From positions 1 to 64,000 of the forward strand of contig DASP01000001.1 of NCBI GenBank assembly GCA_002503825.1: 64,000 nt of DNA. Direction: 5' to 3'. Both the position numbers and the translations under genes were made by a program. This DNA is from Methanoregulaceae archaeon UBA467 (lineage in GTDB: Archaea; Halobacteriota; Methanomicrobia; Methanomicrobiales; Methanospirillaceae). The notes below the pieces were generated by a model. That model had not been told where the DNA came from. It did no database searches and worked only from the letters and a program-made list of their open reading frames with translations. Positions 43,980 to 53,305 of this stretch are shown here, piece after piece (the stretch's first letter is position 1; every line of letters begins with the position of its first letter).

Positions 43980-45268
43980 ACCTCCCTCCACACCTCACCG
44001 TCAGGAACGGTCACCTTATGATCGGGGGATTCGACTGCGTGGACCTTGCCCGGGAATACGGGACACCGCTCTATGTCACCGACGAAGCCCGCGTCATCGG
44101 CAGGTATCATGAATATAAAAAAGCCCTTTCGGCCGAATACCCGAAAGTGCAGGTACTTTACGCGGCAAAAGCAAACGGAAACCTCGCCCTGCTCAGGTCG
44201 CTTGCGGCCGAAGGCGCCGGTGCAGACGTATTCTCATCCGGGGAACTCCGGCTTGCCCTCCAGGCCGGGATGAACCCGGCAAAACTGCTCTTCAACGGAA
44301 GTTCAAAAAGTCAGTCGGATCTTGAACTCGCCGTACAACACGACATCCGCGTATCGGTTGATTCCATAGAAGAACTTCACCAGCTTGACTCGTGTGCACG
44401 GAACGCGGGAAAAGTTGCAAAGATCGCGTTCCGGGTCAACCCGGCACTTGAAGTCCCGACCCATCCGAAGATCGCCACCGGGCTTGCCACCAGCAAATTC
44501 GGCATCGCACACGAAAAGATCCCTGCGGCCTACAGGGAAGCACTCGGCTGTAAGGGCATCGAGCCGGTCGGAATACACTGCCATATCGGTTCGCAAATCC
44601 TTTCTGTCGAGCCGTTCGCACGGGCAGCCGACGTTATGATCAGGATTGCAGGCGAAATCACCAGTCTCGGAGTAAAACTCGAATTTATCGATCTCGGTGG
44701 CGGACTCGGCATACCATACCATCATACCTCAGATGTCGCTCCAACAGCGGCAGATTATGCAGCTGCCGTCATTCCGATATTCCGGGAAGGCGTGGAACGG
44801 CTTGGCATCACGCCCGAGCTGTGGGTCGAACCCGGCAGGTCACTCGTGGCCGATTCAACCGTCCTCCTGACAGGAGTGAACTCGGTGAAGGCCGCACACA
44901 AAAAGATCGTCAATGTCGATGCAGGGTTCAACCTCATCATACGTCCCGCGATGTACGACTCGTACCATGAAGTCATCGTTGCAGACAAAGCTTCGGAGAA
45001 AGGTTCTGATATCTACACTATCGCAGGACCGATCTGCGAGACGGGCGATATCCTTGCCTCTGACCGGACCCTCCCGCGCATCGATGCAGGGGATATCATC
45101 GCTGTCCTCGATGCGGGAGCCTACGGGTTTTCCATGTCATCGCAGTACAACAGCAGGCCACGCTGTCCGGAAGTGTTGTTAAACGGCTCACAAAAAGCCC
45201 TTATGCGAAGGGCGGAGACCATAGGGGATATCACGACAACGATGCAGGTCCCCCCTTGGCAGCAGTAG
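43976..45268 (+). CDS. lysA: Diaminopimelate decarboxylase
   Basis: LysA (430 residues) decarboxylates meso-diaminopimelate to L-lysine. This is a fold-type III PLP enzyme: the PLP lysine is in VLYAAKANGNLALLR, the phosphate loop in FIDLGGGLGIPYHH, and the substrate side in WVEPGRSLVADS and GPICETGDILASD (Cys from the second subunit). It starts with GTG overlapping the dapL stop (GTGA). An epimerase dapF would be needed between the two steps and is not in the window. Confidence 0.95.
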   Translation: MNLPPHLTVRNGHLMIGGFDCVDLAREYGTPLYVTDEARVIGRYHEYKKALSAEYPKVQVLYAAKANGNLALLRSLAAEGAGADVFSSGELRLALQAGMNPAKLLFNGSSKSQSDLELAVQHDIRVSVDSIEELHQLDSCARNAGKVAKIAFRVNPALEVPTHPKIATGLATSKFGIAHEKIPAAYREALGCKGIEPVGIHCHIGSQILSVEPFARAADVMIRIAGEITSLGVKLEFIDLGGGLGIPYHHTSDVAPTAADYAAAVIPIFREGVERLGITPELWVEPGRSLVADSTVLLTGVNSVKAAHKKIVNVDAGFNLIIRPAMYDSYHEVIVADKASEKGSDIYTIAGPICETGDILASDRTLPRIDAGDIIAVLDAGAYGFSMSSQYNSRPRCPEVLLNGSQKALMRRAETIGDITTTMQVPPWQQ

Positions 45269-45283
45269 CGGGGGACACCGGCG

Positions 45284-46573
45284 GTGCAGTTCCACTACGC
45301 ACTGGTTGACGACCTTTTAAGCAGGGAAGAATTTGAAAAGAGGATCCAGGACAAAATACAGGAGTGCGGGGACCTTATCGATGAGACCGCCGCGGCCATG
45401 CTCGTGGTCTCTGAATGCGGCCGGCACCATGTAAAAGTGAGCGGGCTCTCTGCCGGGTCCAGTCTTTTTTCATTTTTTGGAAAGGTTATTTCAAGAACGC
45501 CCCCGAAAGAGTTCGACCGCCCCGAAGGTGAAAAGGGTCTTGTCTCAACGCTCATCCTCGGTGACGAGACCGGGCAGGTCCGGACCGTCCTGTGGGATGA
45601 AAAAGCCATGGCGGCGACAGAAATTGAACCCGGTGAAGTGCTCGAAGTAATCGGGCGGCACCCGCCCCGCTCCAGGGAGGATATCGTGGTTCTTGCCCTC
45701 AGGAAAGCCCAGGTTGATATCAGGTGCGAAGGCGATGTGGACCCTCATCTCCTTCCACCGGAGAGAAAAGATATCGACGCGGTCATCGTATTCCGGGAGG
45801 AGCCCAGGAGCTATACCCGGCGGGACGGGAGCAGGAGCGAAATGACAGAAGCGGTCATCGCGTGCAGGGAGGGGACTGCACGGCTGGTCTGCTGGCAACC
45901 CGATCTCCTGCTTGACATACCTGACGGACTGCCGCTCCGTATTACCCAGGCACTGGAGAAAAACCGTCGTTATGGAAAGGAGTACAGTGTCGATGACAGG
46001 AGCAGCGTAAGTGCGGGCGATCATACGATTGAAATAATGTTCACACCGCTTGCCATGGTAACGGAAGACGGCACTTTTTCGGTGAAAGGTGAAGTGACCT
46101 CGGTCCGGCCGGTCCGGACCTTCACATCCCGCGACGGCTCCCCCTCGCAGGTACGCAACATTGTCATCAGTGACGGTAAAAATGATATCAGGGTCGTTCT
46201 CTGGGGGGCAAAAGCGGTTTTACAACTCATACCGGGCGACTCCGTCGCGATATTCAACGGGAGGTCGCGTTCCGGAAAGTTCGGGCTTGAACTGAATATC
46301 GGAACGGGGAGCTTTCTGCAGGTCATTATTCCGGACACAGAAGAGGAGATTGAACTCGAGGGGACGGTGATTGTCACACGGCACGGGACGTTTATCGACG
46401 ACGGGACCACCCGGTACCTTGTGCACGGCAACCTCCCGCATGGCCGGGAGGTGAAAATCAGGGGAGTCCTGAATGGAAAACGGATCACTCCTGAATGGTT
46501 TGAAGCAATCGATCTTGTGCCTGATCTTCTCATCGGCCGGATTGATCGCTTTCTCGAAGGTGACAGCACGTGA
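45284..46573 (+). CDS. Replication protein A-like single-stranded DNA-binding protein
   Basis: A 429-residue protein built of successive OB folds. Segments such as VSTLILGDETGQVRTVLWDE (about residue 86) and RNIVISDGKNDIRVVLWGAK (about residue 285) are the beta-strands of OB domains; two further diverged OB units lie between and after them. It has the plan of euryarchaeal RPA without an evident C-terminal zinc finger. It should coat single-stranded DNA in replication and repair and hand it to RadA, whose gene follows 82 bp downstream. It starts with GTG. Confidence 0.85.
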   Translation: MQFHYALVDDLLSREEFEKRIQDKIQECGDLIDETAAAMLVVSECGRHHVKVSGLSAGSSLFSFFGKVISRTPPKEFDRPEGEKGLVSTLILGDETGQVRTVLWDEKAMAATEIEPGEVLEVIGRHPPRSREDIVVLALRKAQVDIRCEGDVDPHLLPPERKDIDAVIVFREEPRSYTRRDGSRSEMTEAVIACREGTARLVCWQPDLLLDIPDGLPLRITQALEKNRRYGKEYSVDDRSSVSAGDHTIEIMFTPLAMVTEDGTFSVKGEVTSVRPVRTFTSRDGSPSQVRNIVISDGKNDIRVVLWGAKAVLQLIPGDSVAIFNGRSRSGKFGLELNIGTGSFLQVIIPDTEEEIELEGTVIVTRHGTFIDDGTTRYLVHGNLPHGREVKIRGVLNGKRITPEWFEAIDLVPDLLIGRIDRFLEGDST

Positions 46574-46655
46574 TACGATCAATACTTTCACCCCGCATGG
46601 CGTCCAACATATATGATACACTCATGAATGTTGTTCAGAGAAAGGTGAAAACCCA

Positions 46656-47630
46656 ATGACAACAGGACCTATAGAACTTGAAGACCTTCCCGGTGTCGGA
46701 CCGACGACTGCTGAAAAACTTCGTGAAGCCGGTTTTCTGACCGTCGAAAGCGTAGCGACCGCATCCCCTTCAGACCTTGCAGAAACTGCCGAGATCGGTG
46801 AATCCACTGCAAAGAAAATGATAAAGGCCGCCCGCGAACTTGCCGACCTCGGCGGCTTCCGGACCGGAAAAGACGTATTCGAGCAGAGAAAAGAGATCCG
46901 CAAGTTAAAAACGCTTGTTCCCGAACTCGATGCCCTGCTCGGGGGCGGGCTCGAAACACAGGCGATCACCGAGATGTATGGTGAATTCGGATCAGGTAAA
47001 AGTCAGATCGTCCACCAGCTGTCGGTGAATGTTCAGCTCGATGAGGACTCAGGCGGGCTGAACGGGAGCGCTATCTATATCGACACGGAAAATACCTTCA
47101 GGCCGGAGCGTATCGAGCAGATGGTGAACGGGCTGGGTATAGAAGATGCAGATCCGGCAGAGTTCCTTAAAAATATCCATGTAGCAAGGGCACACACCTC
47201 TGACCACCAGATGCTCATGGTGGAAAGTGCCCGCGAACTGGCGGCAGAACTGCGGGATTCGGATAAACCGGTCAGGCTTTTTATCATCGACTCATTAACC
47301 GCTCATTTCAGGGCTGAATATGCGGGAAGAGGCACGCTTGCAACACGCCAGCAGAAACTGAACAGGCACATGCATGACCTCTTCAAACTGGTCGATGAGA
47401 ACAATGCAGTGGCGCTGGTGACCAACCAGGTCATGTCAAACCCGGCCGTGTTCTTCGGCGACCCCACGAAGCCGATCGGAGGTAACATCGTCGGCCATAC
47501 CGCCACCTTCAGGATATATTTACGAAAAAGCAAGGGTGGAAAACGTATTGCACGCCTCGTGGACAGTCCCAACCTTCCCGAGGGCGAAGCGACATTCATG
47601 GTTGAAGAGGCGGGACTCAAGTCTTGTTGA
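46656..47630 (+). CDS. radA: DNA repair and recombination protein RadA
   Basis: RadA (324 residues) is the archaeal Rad51/RecA recombinase that forms filaments on single-stranded DNA and drives strand exchange. The N-terminal helix-hairpin-helix domain has DLPGVGPTTAEKLREAGF. The ATPase core has Walker A MYGEFGSGKSQIVHQL, the IYIDTENTFRPERI segment, Walker B LFIIDSLTAHFRAEY, and the loop-2 region VMSNPAVFFGDPTKPIGGN. It is full length and intein-free. AACATATATGATA upstream (46607-46619) is a likely TATA box. Confidence 0.97.
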   Translation: MTTGPIELEDLPGVGPTTAEKLREAGFLTVESVATASPSDLAETAEIGESTAKKMIKAARELADLGGFRTGKDVFEQRKEIRKLKTLVPELDALLGGGLETQAITEMYGEFGSGKSQIVHQLSVNVQLDEDSGGLNGSAIYIDTENTFRPERIEQMVNGLGIEDADPAEFLKNIHVARAHTSDHQMLMVESARELAAELRDSDKPVRLFIIDSLTAHFRAEYAGRGTLATRQQKLNRHMHDLFKLVDENNAVALVTNQVMSNPAVFFGDPTKPIGGNIVGHTATFRIYLRKSKGGKRIARLVDSPNLPEGEATFMVEEAGLKSC

Positions 47631-48322
47631 AGGCATTACTCACCGATATTGACGGCACGATTACTGGTCCGGACCGCCTGATCAGTACCGGTGCCATCGA
47701 GGTAATGCGGGTCCTGAAGGATCACGGCATTGAACTTGTACTCGCAAGCGGGAATACGGCATGCTTTATGGATGCCCTTTCCCGCATGATCGGGACGAAT
47801 GGATCTTTTATCGCAGAAAACGGGGGAGTTTACCGGATCGGATATACAGGGGAACTTAAGATCCTCGGTGACCAGTCCGCCTGTAAAGAGGCCCTCTCTG
47901 CGGTCAAGACCTTTTTTTTGCAACGCGGGGTGGAACTTGACATGTACAGCGCCCCCTATCGTTATGCTGATGTCGCCTTTGCAAAAACCGTCCCGGTCGC
48001 AGAGGTAAAGGATATTGTCAGGGGCTTTCCCGTTGATGTGCTGGATACAGGATTTGCCATACATCTCCAGCAGAAGGGGATCAACAAGGGTACCGCATTC
48101 CAGCGGGTAGCGGAAGATATCGGGATCCCCCCCGCTGAATTCCTGGCCATTGGAGATGCAATAAACGACGTGGAGATGATCCGGATGGCAGGAACCGGGG
48201 TTGCAGTGGCAAATGCCCACGCGTCAATGAAATCAGCCGCAGGATGGGTATGTCAAAAAAAGTATGGCGAAGGGTTTATTGAAGCCATTCAGAAATATTT
48301 TCCTTATTTTCGTGAAAGGTAA
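47624..48322 (+). CDS. Phosphoglycolate phosphatase, archaeal HAD type
   Basis: A 232-residue HAD phosphatase of subfamily IIB (TA0175 group). Motif I is LLTDIDGTITGPDR, motif II LVLASGNTA, the motif III Lys is in QQKGINKGTA and motif IV is AIGDAINDVEMIRMAG. In this group the usual substrate is 2-phosphoglycolate, which arises during repair of oxidised DNA ends. No ATG precedes motif I, so it starts at one of two successive TTG codons (47624 or 47627) overlapping the end of radA. Confidence 0.85.
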   Translation: MLKALLTDIDGTITGPDRLISTGAIEVMRVLKDHGIELVLASGNTACFMDALSRMIGTNGSFIAENGGVYRIGYTGELKILGDQSACKEALSAVKTFFLQRGVELDMYSAPYRYADVAFAKTVPVAEVKDIVRGFPVDVLDTGFAIHLQQKGINKGTAFQRVAEDIGIPPAEFLAIGDAINDVEMIRMAGTGVAVANAHASMKSAAGWVCQKKYGEGFIEAIQKYFPYFRER

Positions 48323-48555
48323 CGGTCTACAATGATATAGTCCTTGATATCTTTAACCGCTTCAAATGTGATAAAAAGCCGGTCTCCCTCCACCCTGTAG
48401 CCGGATGTGTCAAACGACGGATCCGGATAGATAATGAGATCGATAATCTGTCCGGTGTCAAAATCTACAATGATATTTTTCAGGGTACCGATGACTTTCC
48501 CTTCATTAGTTACAATTTTTTTTCGTGAAAGACTCCGGGCCAGTGTACGTGTCAT
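48304..48555 (-). CDS. PRC-barrel domain protein
   Basis: An 83-residue protein that is one PRC-barrel domain: LSRKKIVTNEGKVIGTLKNI, then DFDTGQIIDLIIYPDPSF and the closing IKDYIIVDRYL. Such stand-alone domains are common in methanogens and often sit near cell-division or RNA-processing genes, but their partners are unknown. The TATA-like TTTAAATATTAATAAT at 48570-48585 ends about 15 bases before the ATG, so a leaderless mRNA is likely. Its 3' end overlaps the convergent phosphatase gene by 19 bases. Confidence 0.85.
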   Translation of the reverse strand: MTRTLARSLSRKKIVTNEGKVIGTLKNIIVDFDTGQIIDLIIYPDPSFDTSGYRVEGDRLFITFEAVKDIKDYIIVDRYLSRK

Positions 48556-48630
48556 GAAAAAAGTGTTGAATTATTAATATTTAAAGGTGTTTAAAGCCTT
48601 CAGGAACGGCCGGATAAAAAATCCGATATT

Positions 48631-48840
48631 TTATTTCAGGATCTCTGCGGCCATCCTGATATCATGTGCCGTGATGGTCTGTCTTCCGGCATGCCTGGAT
48701 AATTTGTGCGCTTCTCTGGCTATAATCATGCCATATTCTTCCATCAGTACTGCCAGTTCCTGACCGGCGTCGGACCCGACACGTTCGGCTCCTGCAGCCT
48801 TTATCAGGCGTTTTACGGGTGCAATCGGTAGTTCTGTCAT
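48631..48840 (-). CDS. Archaeal histone
   Basis: A 69-residue histone-fold protein: ELPIAPVKRLIKAAGAERVG, then a long central helix and HAGRQTITAHDIRMAAEIL, the standard order of archaeal HMf-type histones. It should form dimers that wrap DNA. The ATG at 48840 gives the family length; the frame extends to a GTG at 48864, which would add residues not seen in the family. Single-domain, without tails. Confidence 0.93.
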   Translation of the reverse strand: MTELPIAPVKRLIKAAGAERVGSDAGQELAVLMEEYGMIIAREAHKLSRHAGRQTITAHDIRMAAEILK

Positions 48841-48965
48841 CTTAATGTTCCGGAGCTGCAACACTTCGGCAGCTTTTTTTTGCTATCAGAAAATAACACC
48901 TGAATCGCAGAATATTTCAATGCATCTGGCAGATAATAATCTTTTGGCGGCTTTATACCGGCCTG

Positions 48966-49844
48966 TTAAAGAGACGGAAATACCCTGATAATATCCGACT
49001 GGGTAAGAATACCGACGGGTTTATCATTTTCAACCACGATAAGCCTGCCAATTTCCCTTTCCTTAAACCTGCGCATGACTTCGAAGAGCTGGACATCAGA
49101 CGGGGCTATTACAACATCGGTCGTCATCATATCAGACACCGGCGTCTCAAGAGACTTTTTTCTCTCAATCGCTTTGGCAACGTCGCTCATCGTCACGATT
49201 CCAAGCAGATGATCATCATCAATGACCGGCGCCCCGTGGATATGCCTGGAAGTAAAGATGCGAAGGGCATCCTGGAGTGTATCAGTGCTCCTGAGGCTTA
49301 TCAGGGGTGAATTCATGTAATATTTTATCGGTTTTTTCGGGAGGGAGATCATCTCGTAGGTTGAGATGAGCAGGGCCTGGGAGGTCTCGTCTTTGCCGTA
49401 TACTTCCCCGCGGATCAGGAGCTTGTTGACAGGTGTCGGCCCTATTGTGATATTATCGCCGATTTCGAATGACTTCACGCTTCCGATGATCCTTACCATC
49501 GCCTGGCATACATCCGGGTGGCAGAGCGTGGTAAACGCAATCTCCCTTACCGTAGCACCCTTTACCTCTTCCCCGTCCCTTGAAATCCTGACATCATATT
49601 CACCGGGTGATATTCCGAGATTTAACTCCTTATAGGCGCTTGCGGTCGGGTTATACCCGCCTTTCGGGCCGGGAATGCCATCAACAAGTCCGATTGCCTT
49701 TAAGGCCTGCATCTGGTTTCGTACGGTTCCAGGGTTTCTTTTTATGACTTCGGCTATCTCCTCCCCTTTAATGGGGTGCGAATGCTGGTGATAAAGGGTA
49801 ATGAGTGTGATGAGTATGTCTTTCTGGATAAGGGAGAGATCCAT
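48966..49844 (-). CDS. Winged-helix and CBS-domain regulator
   Basis: A 292-residue protein with an N-terminal winged helix (GEEIAEVIKRNPGTVRNQMQ, wing GIPGPKGGYNPT), a middle beta-rich segment (about residues 80-165) and a pair of CBS domains at the C-terminus (APVIDDDHLLGIVTMSDVAK and IGRLIVVENDKPVGILTQSD). CBS pairs bind adenosine nucleotides, so it probably senses energy state and acts as a transcription factor. The same domain plan is known in other methanogens. It is divergent from the NOG1-like GTPase across only 48 bp, with one TATA box in the middle. Confidence 0.88.
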   Translation of the reverse strand: MDLSLIQKDILITLITLYHQHSHPIKGEEIAEVIKRNPGTVRNQMQALKAIGLVDGIPGPKGGYNPTASAYKELNLGISPGEYDVRISRDGEEVKGATVREIAFTTLCHPDVCQAMVRIIGSVKSFEIGDNITIGPTPVNKLLIRGEVYGKDETSQALLISTYEMISLPKKPIKYYMNSPLISLRSTDTLQDALRIFTSRHIHGAPVIDDDHLLGIVTMSDVAKAIERKKSLETPVSDMMTTDVVIAPSDVQLFEVMRRFKEREIGRLIVVENDKPVGILTQSDIIRVFPSL

Positions 49845-49865
49845 AATTGTTTATCATATCCATTT

Positions 49866-49880
49866 GCATATATATAATTA
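49866..49880. promoter_or_regulatory. Single TATA box between two divergent starts
   Basis: GCATATATATAATTA is the only strong TATA sequence in the 48-bp gap. Its centre is about 28 bases from the CBS-regulator ATG and about 21 from the GTPase TTG, so it can serve both directions and would give nearly leaderless mRNAs. Confidence 0.5.
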
Positions 49881-49892
49881 GGTTGAAATTTT

Positions 49893-50852
49893 TTGGAATT
49901 CGAGAAGATCCCAACTGTGCCTACCGCTGACGAAGTACTTGGCAGAAGTTTTCGGCGAGCAGCAGCCAGGATGAAAGAGAAGAAAAATAAGGATCGCGCA
50001 AATGAAGAATTTGTCCGCGCTGTCAGCCAGGCAATTCATGACCGGCTTGTCAGGGTAATACAGTCCTTCCCCGAATTTGATGATGTCCCTCCCTTTTACC
50101 GTGACATTGTCGAAATAATGTGGGGACTTGAGAGGGTCAGGAAGGCGCTCGGTGGCGTCGGCTGGGCGGCACGCTGGGCCAGGACACACGGCCCGGGTCT
50201 CGCCTACCAGACGAGAAAAGCAGAAAATTCGGCAGTATTACGCAAGAGAGCGGTAGCAAGGCTTGCTTCAGTCGTTCACCAGATTGATGATGAACTGCAT
50301 TTCCTGAACGATATCAGGAATGTCCTGCGCAAACTGCCGCACGTGTCTGATGAGTTTACCGTCGTTATCGCAGGATATCCGAATGTCGGGAAGTCCTCAT
50401 TTATCCGCCTTGTTTCCACGGCAAGCCCTGAGGTGGCATCCTATCCGTTTACCACCAAAGGAATTATTGTCGGACACAGGACCATCGGACCCGACCGGAT
50501 GCAGTTTGTCGATACCCCCGGGATCCTTGACCGCCAGAAAGAGGATCGGAATGCCATCGAACGGCAGGCACTGAATGCGATTGTAAATCTTGCAGATGTG
50601 ATCCTCTTTATCCTTGATGCGAGCGAACACTGCGGCTATCCGATTGAAGAACAGGTACGCCTCCTCCACGAGGTTGAGGAGATGGTAAGCGTTCCGGTAT
50701 TTGTTGTCGTGAATAAGTCTGATCTTGTCTATTTTGACGGTTACATGAACATGTCCACTGAAACAGCCGACGGTGTCGATGAAGTCCTCGATACCCTCCT
50801 CACCTACAGGGACCGGGAAAAATCAGAAAATTATGAGGGCGTAGCCGATTAA
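49893..50852 (+). CDS. NOG1-like GTPase
   Basis: A 319-residue Obg/NOG1-family GTPase. The N-terminal 150 residues form the NOG1 helical domain; G1 is IAGYPNVGKSSFIRLVS near residue 155, switch I ends in SYPFTTKGI, G3 is DTPGILDRQ and G4 is VVNKSD. It lacks the long C-terminal part of eukaryotic Nog1. A role in large ribosomal subunit maturation is likely. No ATG precedes the conserved N-terminus; TTG at 49893 has AGGTTGA upstream. It overlaps the convergent protease gene by 30 bases. Confidence 0.9.
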   Translation: MEFEKIPTVPTADEVLGRSFRRAAARMKEKKNKDRANEEFVRAVSQAIHDRLVRVIQSFPEFDDVPPFYRDIVEIMWGLERVRKALGGVGWAARWARTHGPGLAYQTRKAENSAVLRKRAVARLASVVHQIDDELHFLNDIRNVLRKLPHVSDEFTVVIAGYPNVGKSSFIRLVSTASPEVASYPFTTKGIIVGHRTIGPDRMQFVDTPGILDRQKEDRNAIERQALNAIVNLADVILFILDASEHCGYPIEEQVRLLHEVEEMVSVPVFVVVNKSDLVYFDGYMNMSTETADGVDEVLDTLLTYRDREKSENYEGVAD

Positions 50853-51707
50853 AAAACCGGCTATTGCCCCGCCATTTATCGGGGGCAGTCCTGCCTGGGG
50901 TTTTCCTCGTACCACATAGGTAAGCAGGAAGATCAGCCCGATAACCGACCCTGCAATCGCACCAATCGCAGGATAATTTAAAAATCCCGACGTGCCCGGG
51001 GCGAGGTATACGTTTGCGGACACCACAAGGATCGAGGGCATGATCAGGTCACCCATTCCGATGAGGAACGCACTCCGCTCCCCTTCACCAAATGATCCCA
51101 CACCTTCTTTCCTGAAAGAATAGTCTTTCTTTTTAGGTATTACAAAAAGGATCGGGCTTTTCAGATCCACAACGCCCTCTGCCAGCGTGATCATATGCTT
51201 TGTTTTATAGACTGATATTGCATCATAGACCGCAAGGAGCAGAAGAAGGATAATAACCGGCAGAACCTCGAGCGATACCCCGAATATTGAACCGGCTCCT
51301 GCCGCGATTAGAAGCCCGAGTGTATCTATGACATACCACTCGGGATAGAGGTAAAGCACTGCCGTTGCTGCCGCTGAAAGGACGATCGTTAGGATAAGCC
51401 CGATTGTTGCGTCCTGCAGGAAATAGAAGGTGAGGGCACTGAATATGTAAAGGTAGGTAAAAAATATCGATATCGCAATGATCCAGGTTATCAGCCGGCT
51501 GAAGCGATACCGTATAAGAAGCAGAAGAAACGCGGTAAAGACGAGAAGAATCCCGATGAAAATGAAGGGATTCGCCACCGATGCCGGGTCCTCGAATGCA
51601 GCAATCCCTGCTGATTTAAGCGGAAGAGAGAGAAGGACTGCCCCGATTTCTACCAGGACAAGCATGACGGGCATTACTGCAAGAGGGATGATGCGGTTTA
51701 TTTCCAT
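50823..51707 (-). CDS. Presenilin/signal-peptide-peptidase-like membrane protease
   Basis: A 294-residue protein with about nine hydrophobic helices and the intramembrane aspartyl protease motifs: YD in LLAVYDAISVY and GxGD in LIGMGDLIMPS. The third motif, PAL in most members, reads LPPINGG. It belongs to the archaeal presenilin homologues (DUF1119/A22). It should cleave transmembrane helices of substrate proteins within the membrane; substrates are unknown. Confidence 0.88.
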   Translation of the reverse strand: MEINRIIPLAVMPVMLVLVEIGAVLLSLPLKSAGIAAFEDPASVANPFIFIGILLVFTAFLLLLIRYRFSRLITWIIAISIFFTYLYIFSALTFYFLQDATIGLILTIVLSAAATAVLYLYPEWYVIDTLGLLIAAGAGSIFGVSLEVLPVIILLLLLAVYDAISVYKTKHMITLAEGVVDLKSPILFVIPKKKDYSFRKEGVGSFGEGERSAFLIGMGDLIMPSILVVSANVYLAPGTSGFLNYPAIGAIAGSVIGLIFLLTYVVRGKPQAGLPPINGGAIAGFLIGYALIIF

Positions 51708-51764
51708 TGTATTACTCCAGTTATCACAGTTAGTTTAATTAATGCGTTTTCATTATCTAAAAGC

Positions 51765-52079
51765 ATGGATGTCCATGAATATATTGCAGACATAGTCCTT
51801 GTTGCAGTTCTGGTGATCTCAACCATAGTGCTCGTCGTACGGCTTTATTATGATCTTACCATTGTTGTTTCTGCAACGCTTATGATGCTCTCACTCGGCA
51901 CCCTCCTTGTTATGATCCACCGGAAAATCCGTCTCATCGAGAGAAACATGGTCAGCCGGGAGAGGATGATCCGGGTCAACCTTGAAGAAATATCCACCAA
52001 GATGTCCCACAAATACGACAGTACCATCACACATATAGACGGCGTGCTTGACGAAATTTCCAAAAGAGTCTACCGTTAG
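51765..52079 (+). CDS. Membrane-anchored coiled-coil protein, unknown function
   Basis: A 104-residue protein with two adjacent hydrophobic segments (about residues 7-25 and 30-50) and a charged helical C-terminus (IHRKIRLIERNMVSRERMIR) that probably forms a coiled coil in the cytosol. No family is recognised. The gene starts 57 bp from the divergent presenilin-like gene and ends 30 bp before FEN-1. A membrane adaptor is a reasonable guess only. Confidence 0.65.
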   Translation: MDVHEYIADIVLVAVLVISTIVLVVRLYYDLTIVVSATLMMLSLGTLLVMIHRKIRLIERNMVSRERMIRVNLEEISTKMSHKYDSTITHIDGVLDEISKRVYR

Positions 52080-52109
52080 ACAGTCAATACAATAGTGGGA
52101 AATGAAACA

Positions 52110-53111
52110 ATGGGTGTTGCATTACGGGATATCCTGAATGATTACAAGACCGCTGTCGGGTGGGACAGCCTGGGAGGTATTGCAGCATTAGATGCCCATA
52201 ACGCGCTCTACCAGTTCCTGAGTATTATCCGTCAGCCCGACGGGACACCCCTGATGGACAGGGAAGGGAGGGTTACCTCCCATCTTTCCGGAATCCTCTT
52301 TCGCACGGTCAATTTCATAGAAAAAGGCATAAAACCGGTTTACGTGTTTGACGGCCCTCCGCCTGCATTCAAGCAGGAGACGATCGAGCACCGGCGGTCA
52401 CAACGAAAAGAGGCGGGTGAGCGCTGGCAGGAAGCGCTTGAACGCGGTGATACGGAGGAGGCATACAAGCAGGCCCGCGCCTCCTCACGGATCGATGATT
52501 ATGTCATTGAATCGTCCCGCACTCTCCTGGGCCTTATGGGAATCCCGTGTATCGATGCACCAAGCGAAGGTGAAGCACAGGCGGCACATATGGTCATTAC
52601 CGGTGATGCCAGGTACATGGTATCGCAGGACTATGACACGCTTCTTTTCGGGGCCCCTTTACTCGTCCGAAACCTTACCGTGAGCGGAAGGCGAAAGATT
52701 CATGGAAGGACGGTCACATTAAACCCGGAAAAAATAATCCTTGAAGAGGTTACCAGGGGCCTTAAAATTTCAAGGGAAGATCTTGTAAAGGTCGCTATTC
52801 TGGTCGGTACTGATTTTAATTCCGGCGTCAAGGGGATAGGTGCGAAAACAGCCCTTAAAATCATACAAAAGCAGGAATTCGAGTCGATCGCCATGGAAAA
52901 GATGCCTGATACGGATTACCAGTCGATTATGGACTTTTTCTTAAACCCCCCGGTGCATTCGGACTATTCATTGAAGTGGGACACGCCCGACCAGGACGGA
53001 ATTCTGGAGATGCTCTGCGAAACGCATGATTTTTCAGAAGAGCGGGTAAAAAAGGCACTGGAAGGGCTGGGTGTAACGACAGGTCAGAAAACACTGGATG
53101 CATGGTTCTGA
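52110..53111 (+). CDS. fen: Flap endonuclease 1
   Basis: FEN-1 (333 residues) removes 5' flaps in Okazaki-fragment processing and base-excision repair. The XPG-N part has AALDAHNALYQFLSIIRQ and VFDGPPPAFKQE; the XPG-I part has APSEGEAQAAHM and SQDYDTLLFGAP; the helix-2-turn-helix has LVGTDFNSGVKGIGAKTALK. The C-terminus QKTLDAWF is a PCNA-binding PIP box. I start at 52110 because FEN-1 proteins begin Met-Gly-Val and Gly2 lies at the active site; an in-frame GTG at 52095 is unlikely. A palindrome CCGGTGCGCACCGG follows the stop. Confidence 0.95.
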   Translation: MGVALRDILNDYKTAVGWDSLGGIAALDAHNALYQFLSIIRQPDGTPLMDREGRVTSHLSGILFRTVNFIEKGIKPVYVFDGPPPAFKQETIEHRRSQRKEAGERWQEALERGDTEEAYKQARASSRIDDYVIESSRTLLGLMGIPCIDAPSEGEAQAAHMVITGDARYMVSQDYDTLLFGAPLLVRNLTVSGRRKIHGRTVTLNPEKIILEEVTRGLKISREDLVKVAILVGTDFNSGVKGIGAKTALKIIQKQEFESIAMEKMPDTDYQSIMDFFLNPPVHSDYSLKWDTPDQDGILEMLCETHDFSEERVKKALEGLGVTTGQKTLDAWF

Positions 53112-53305
53112 TATACCGGTGCGCACCGGCAGCCGTGTGATCCGCGTACAAATGCCATAGGGCAGCGGTGATCCGCACTTCCGTCCCACACCCTGGTAAT
53201 TACAGGTATGAGGGTTTTTCCGGGTTCAGGAACGAATGCTGCAGAAATTTCCAGACGTTACGGTCCGCCAGGGAGCAATTGAAAAATTAAAATCCTGCTG
53301 GTTGC

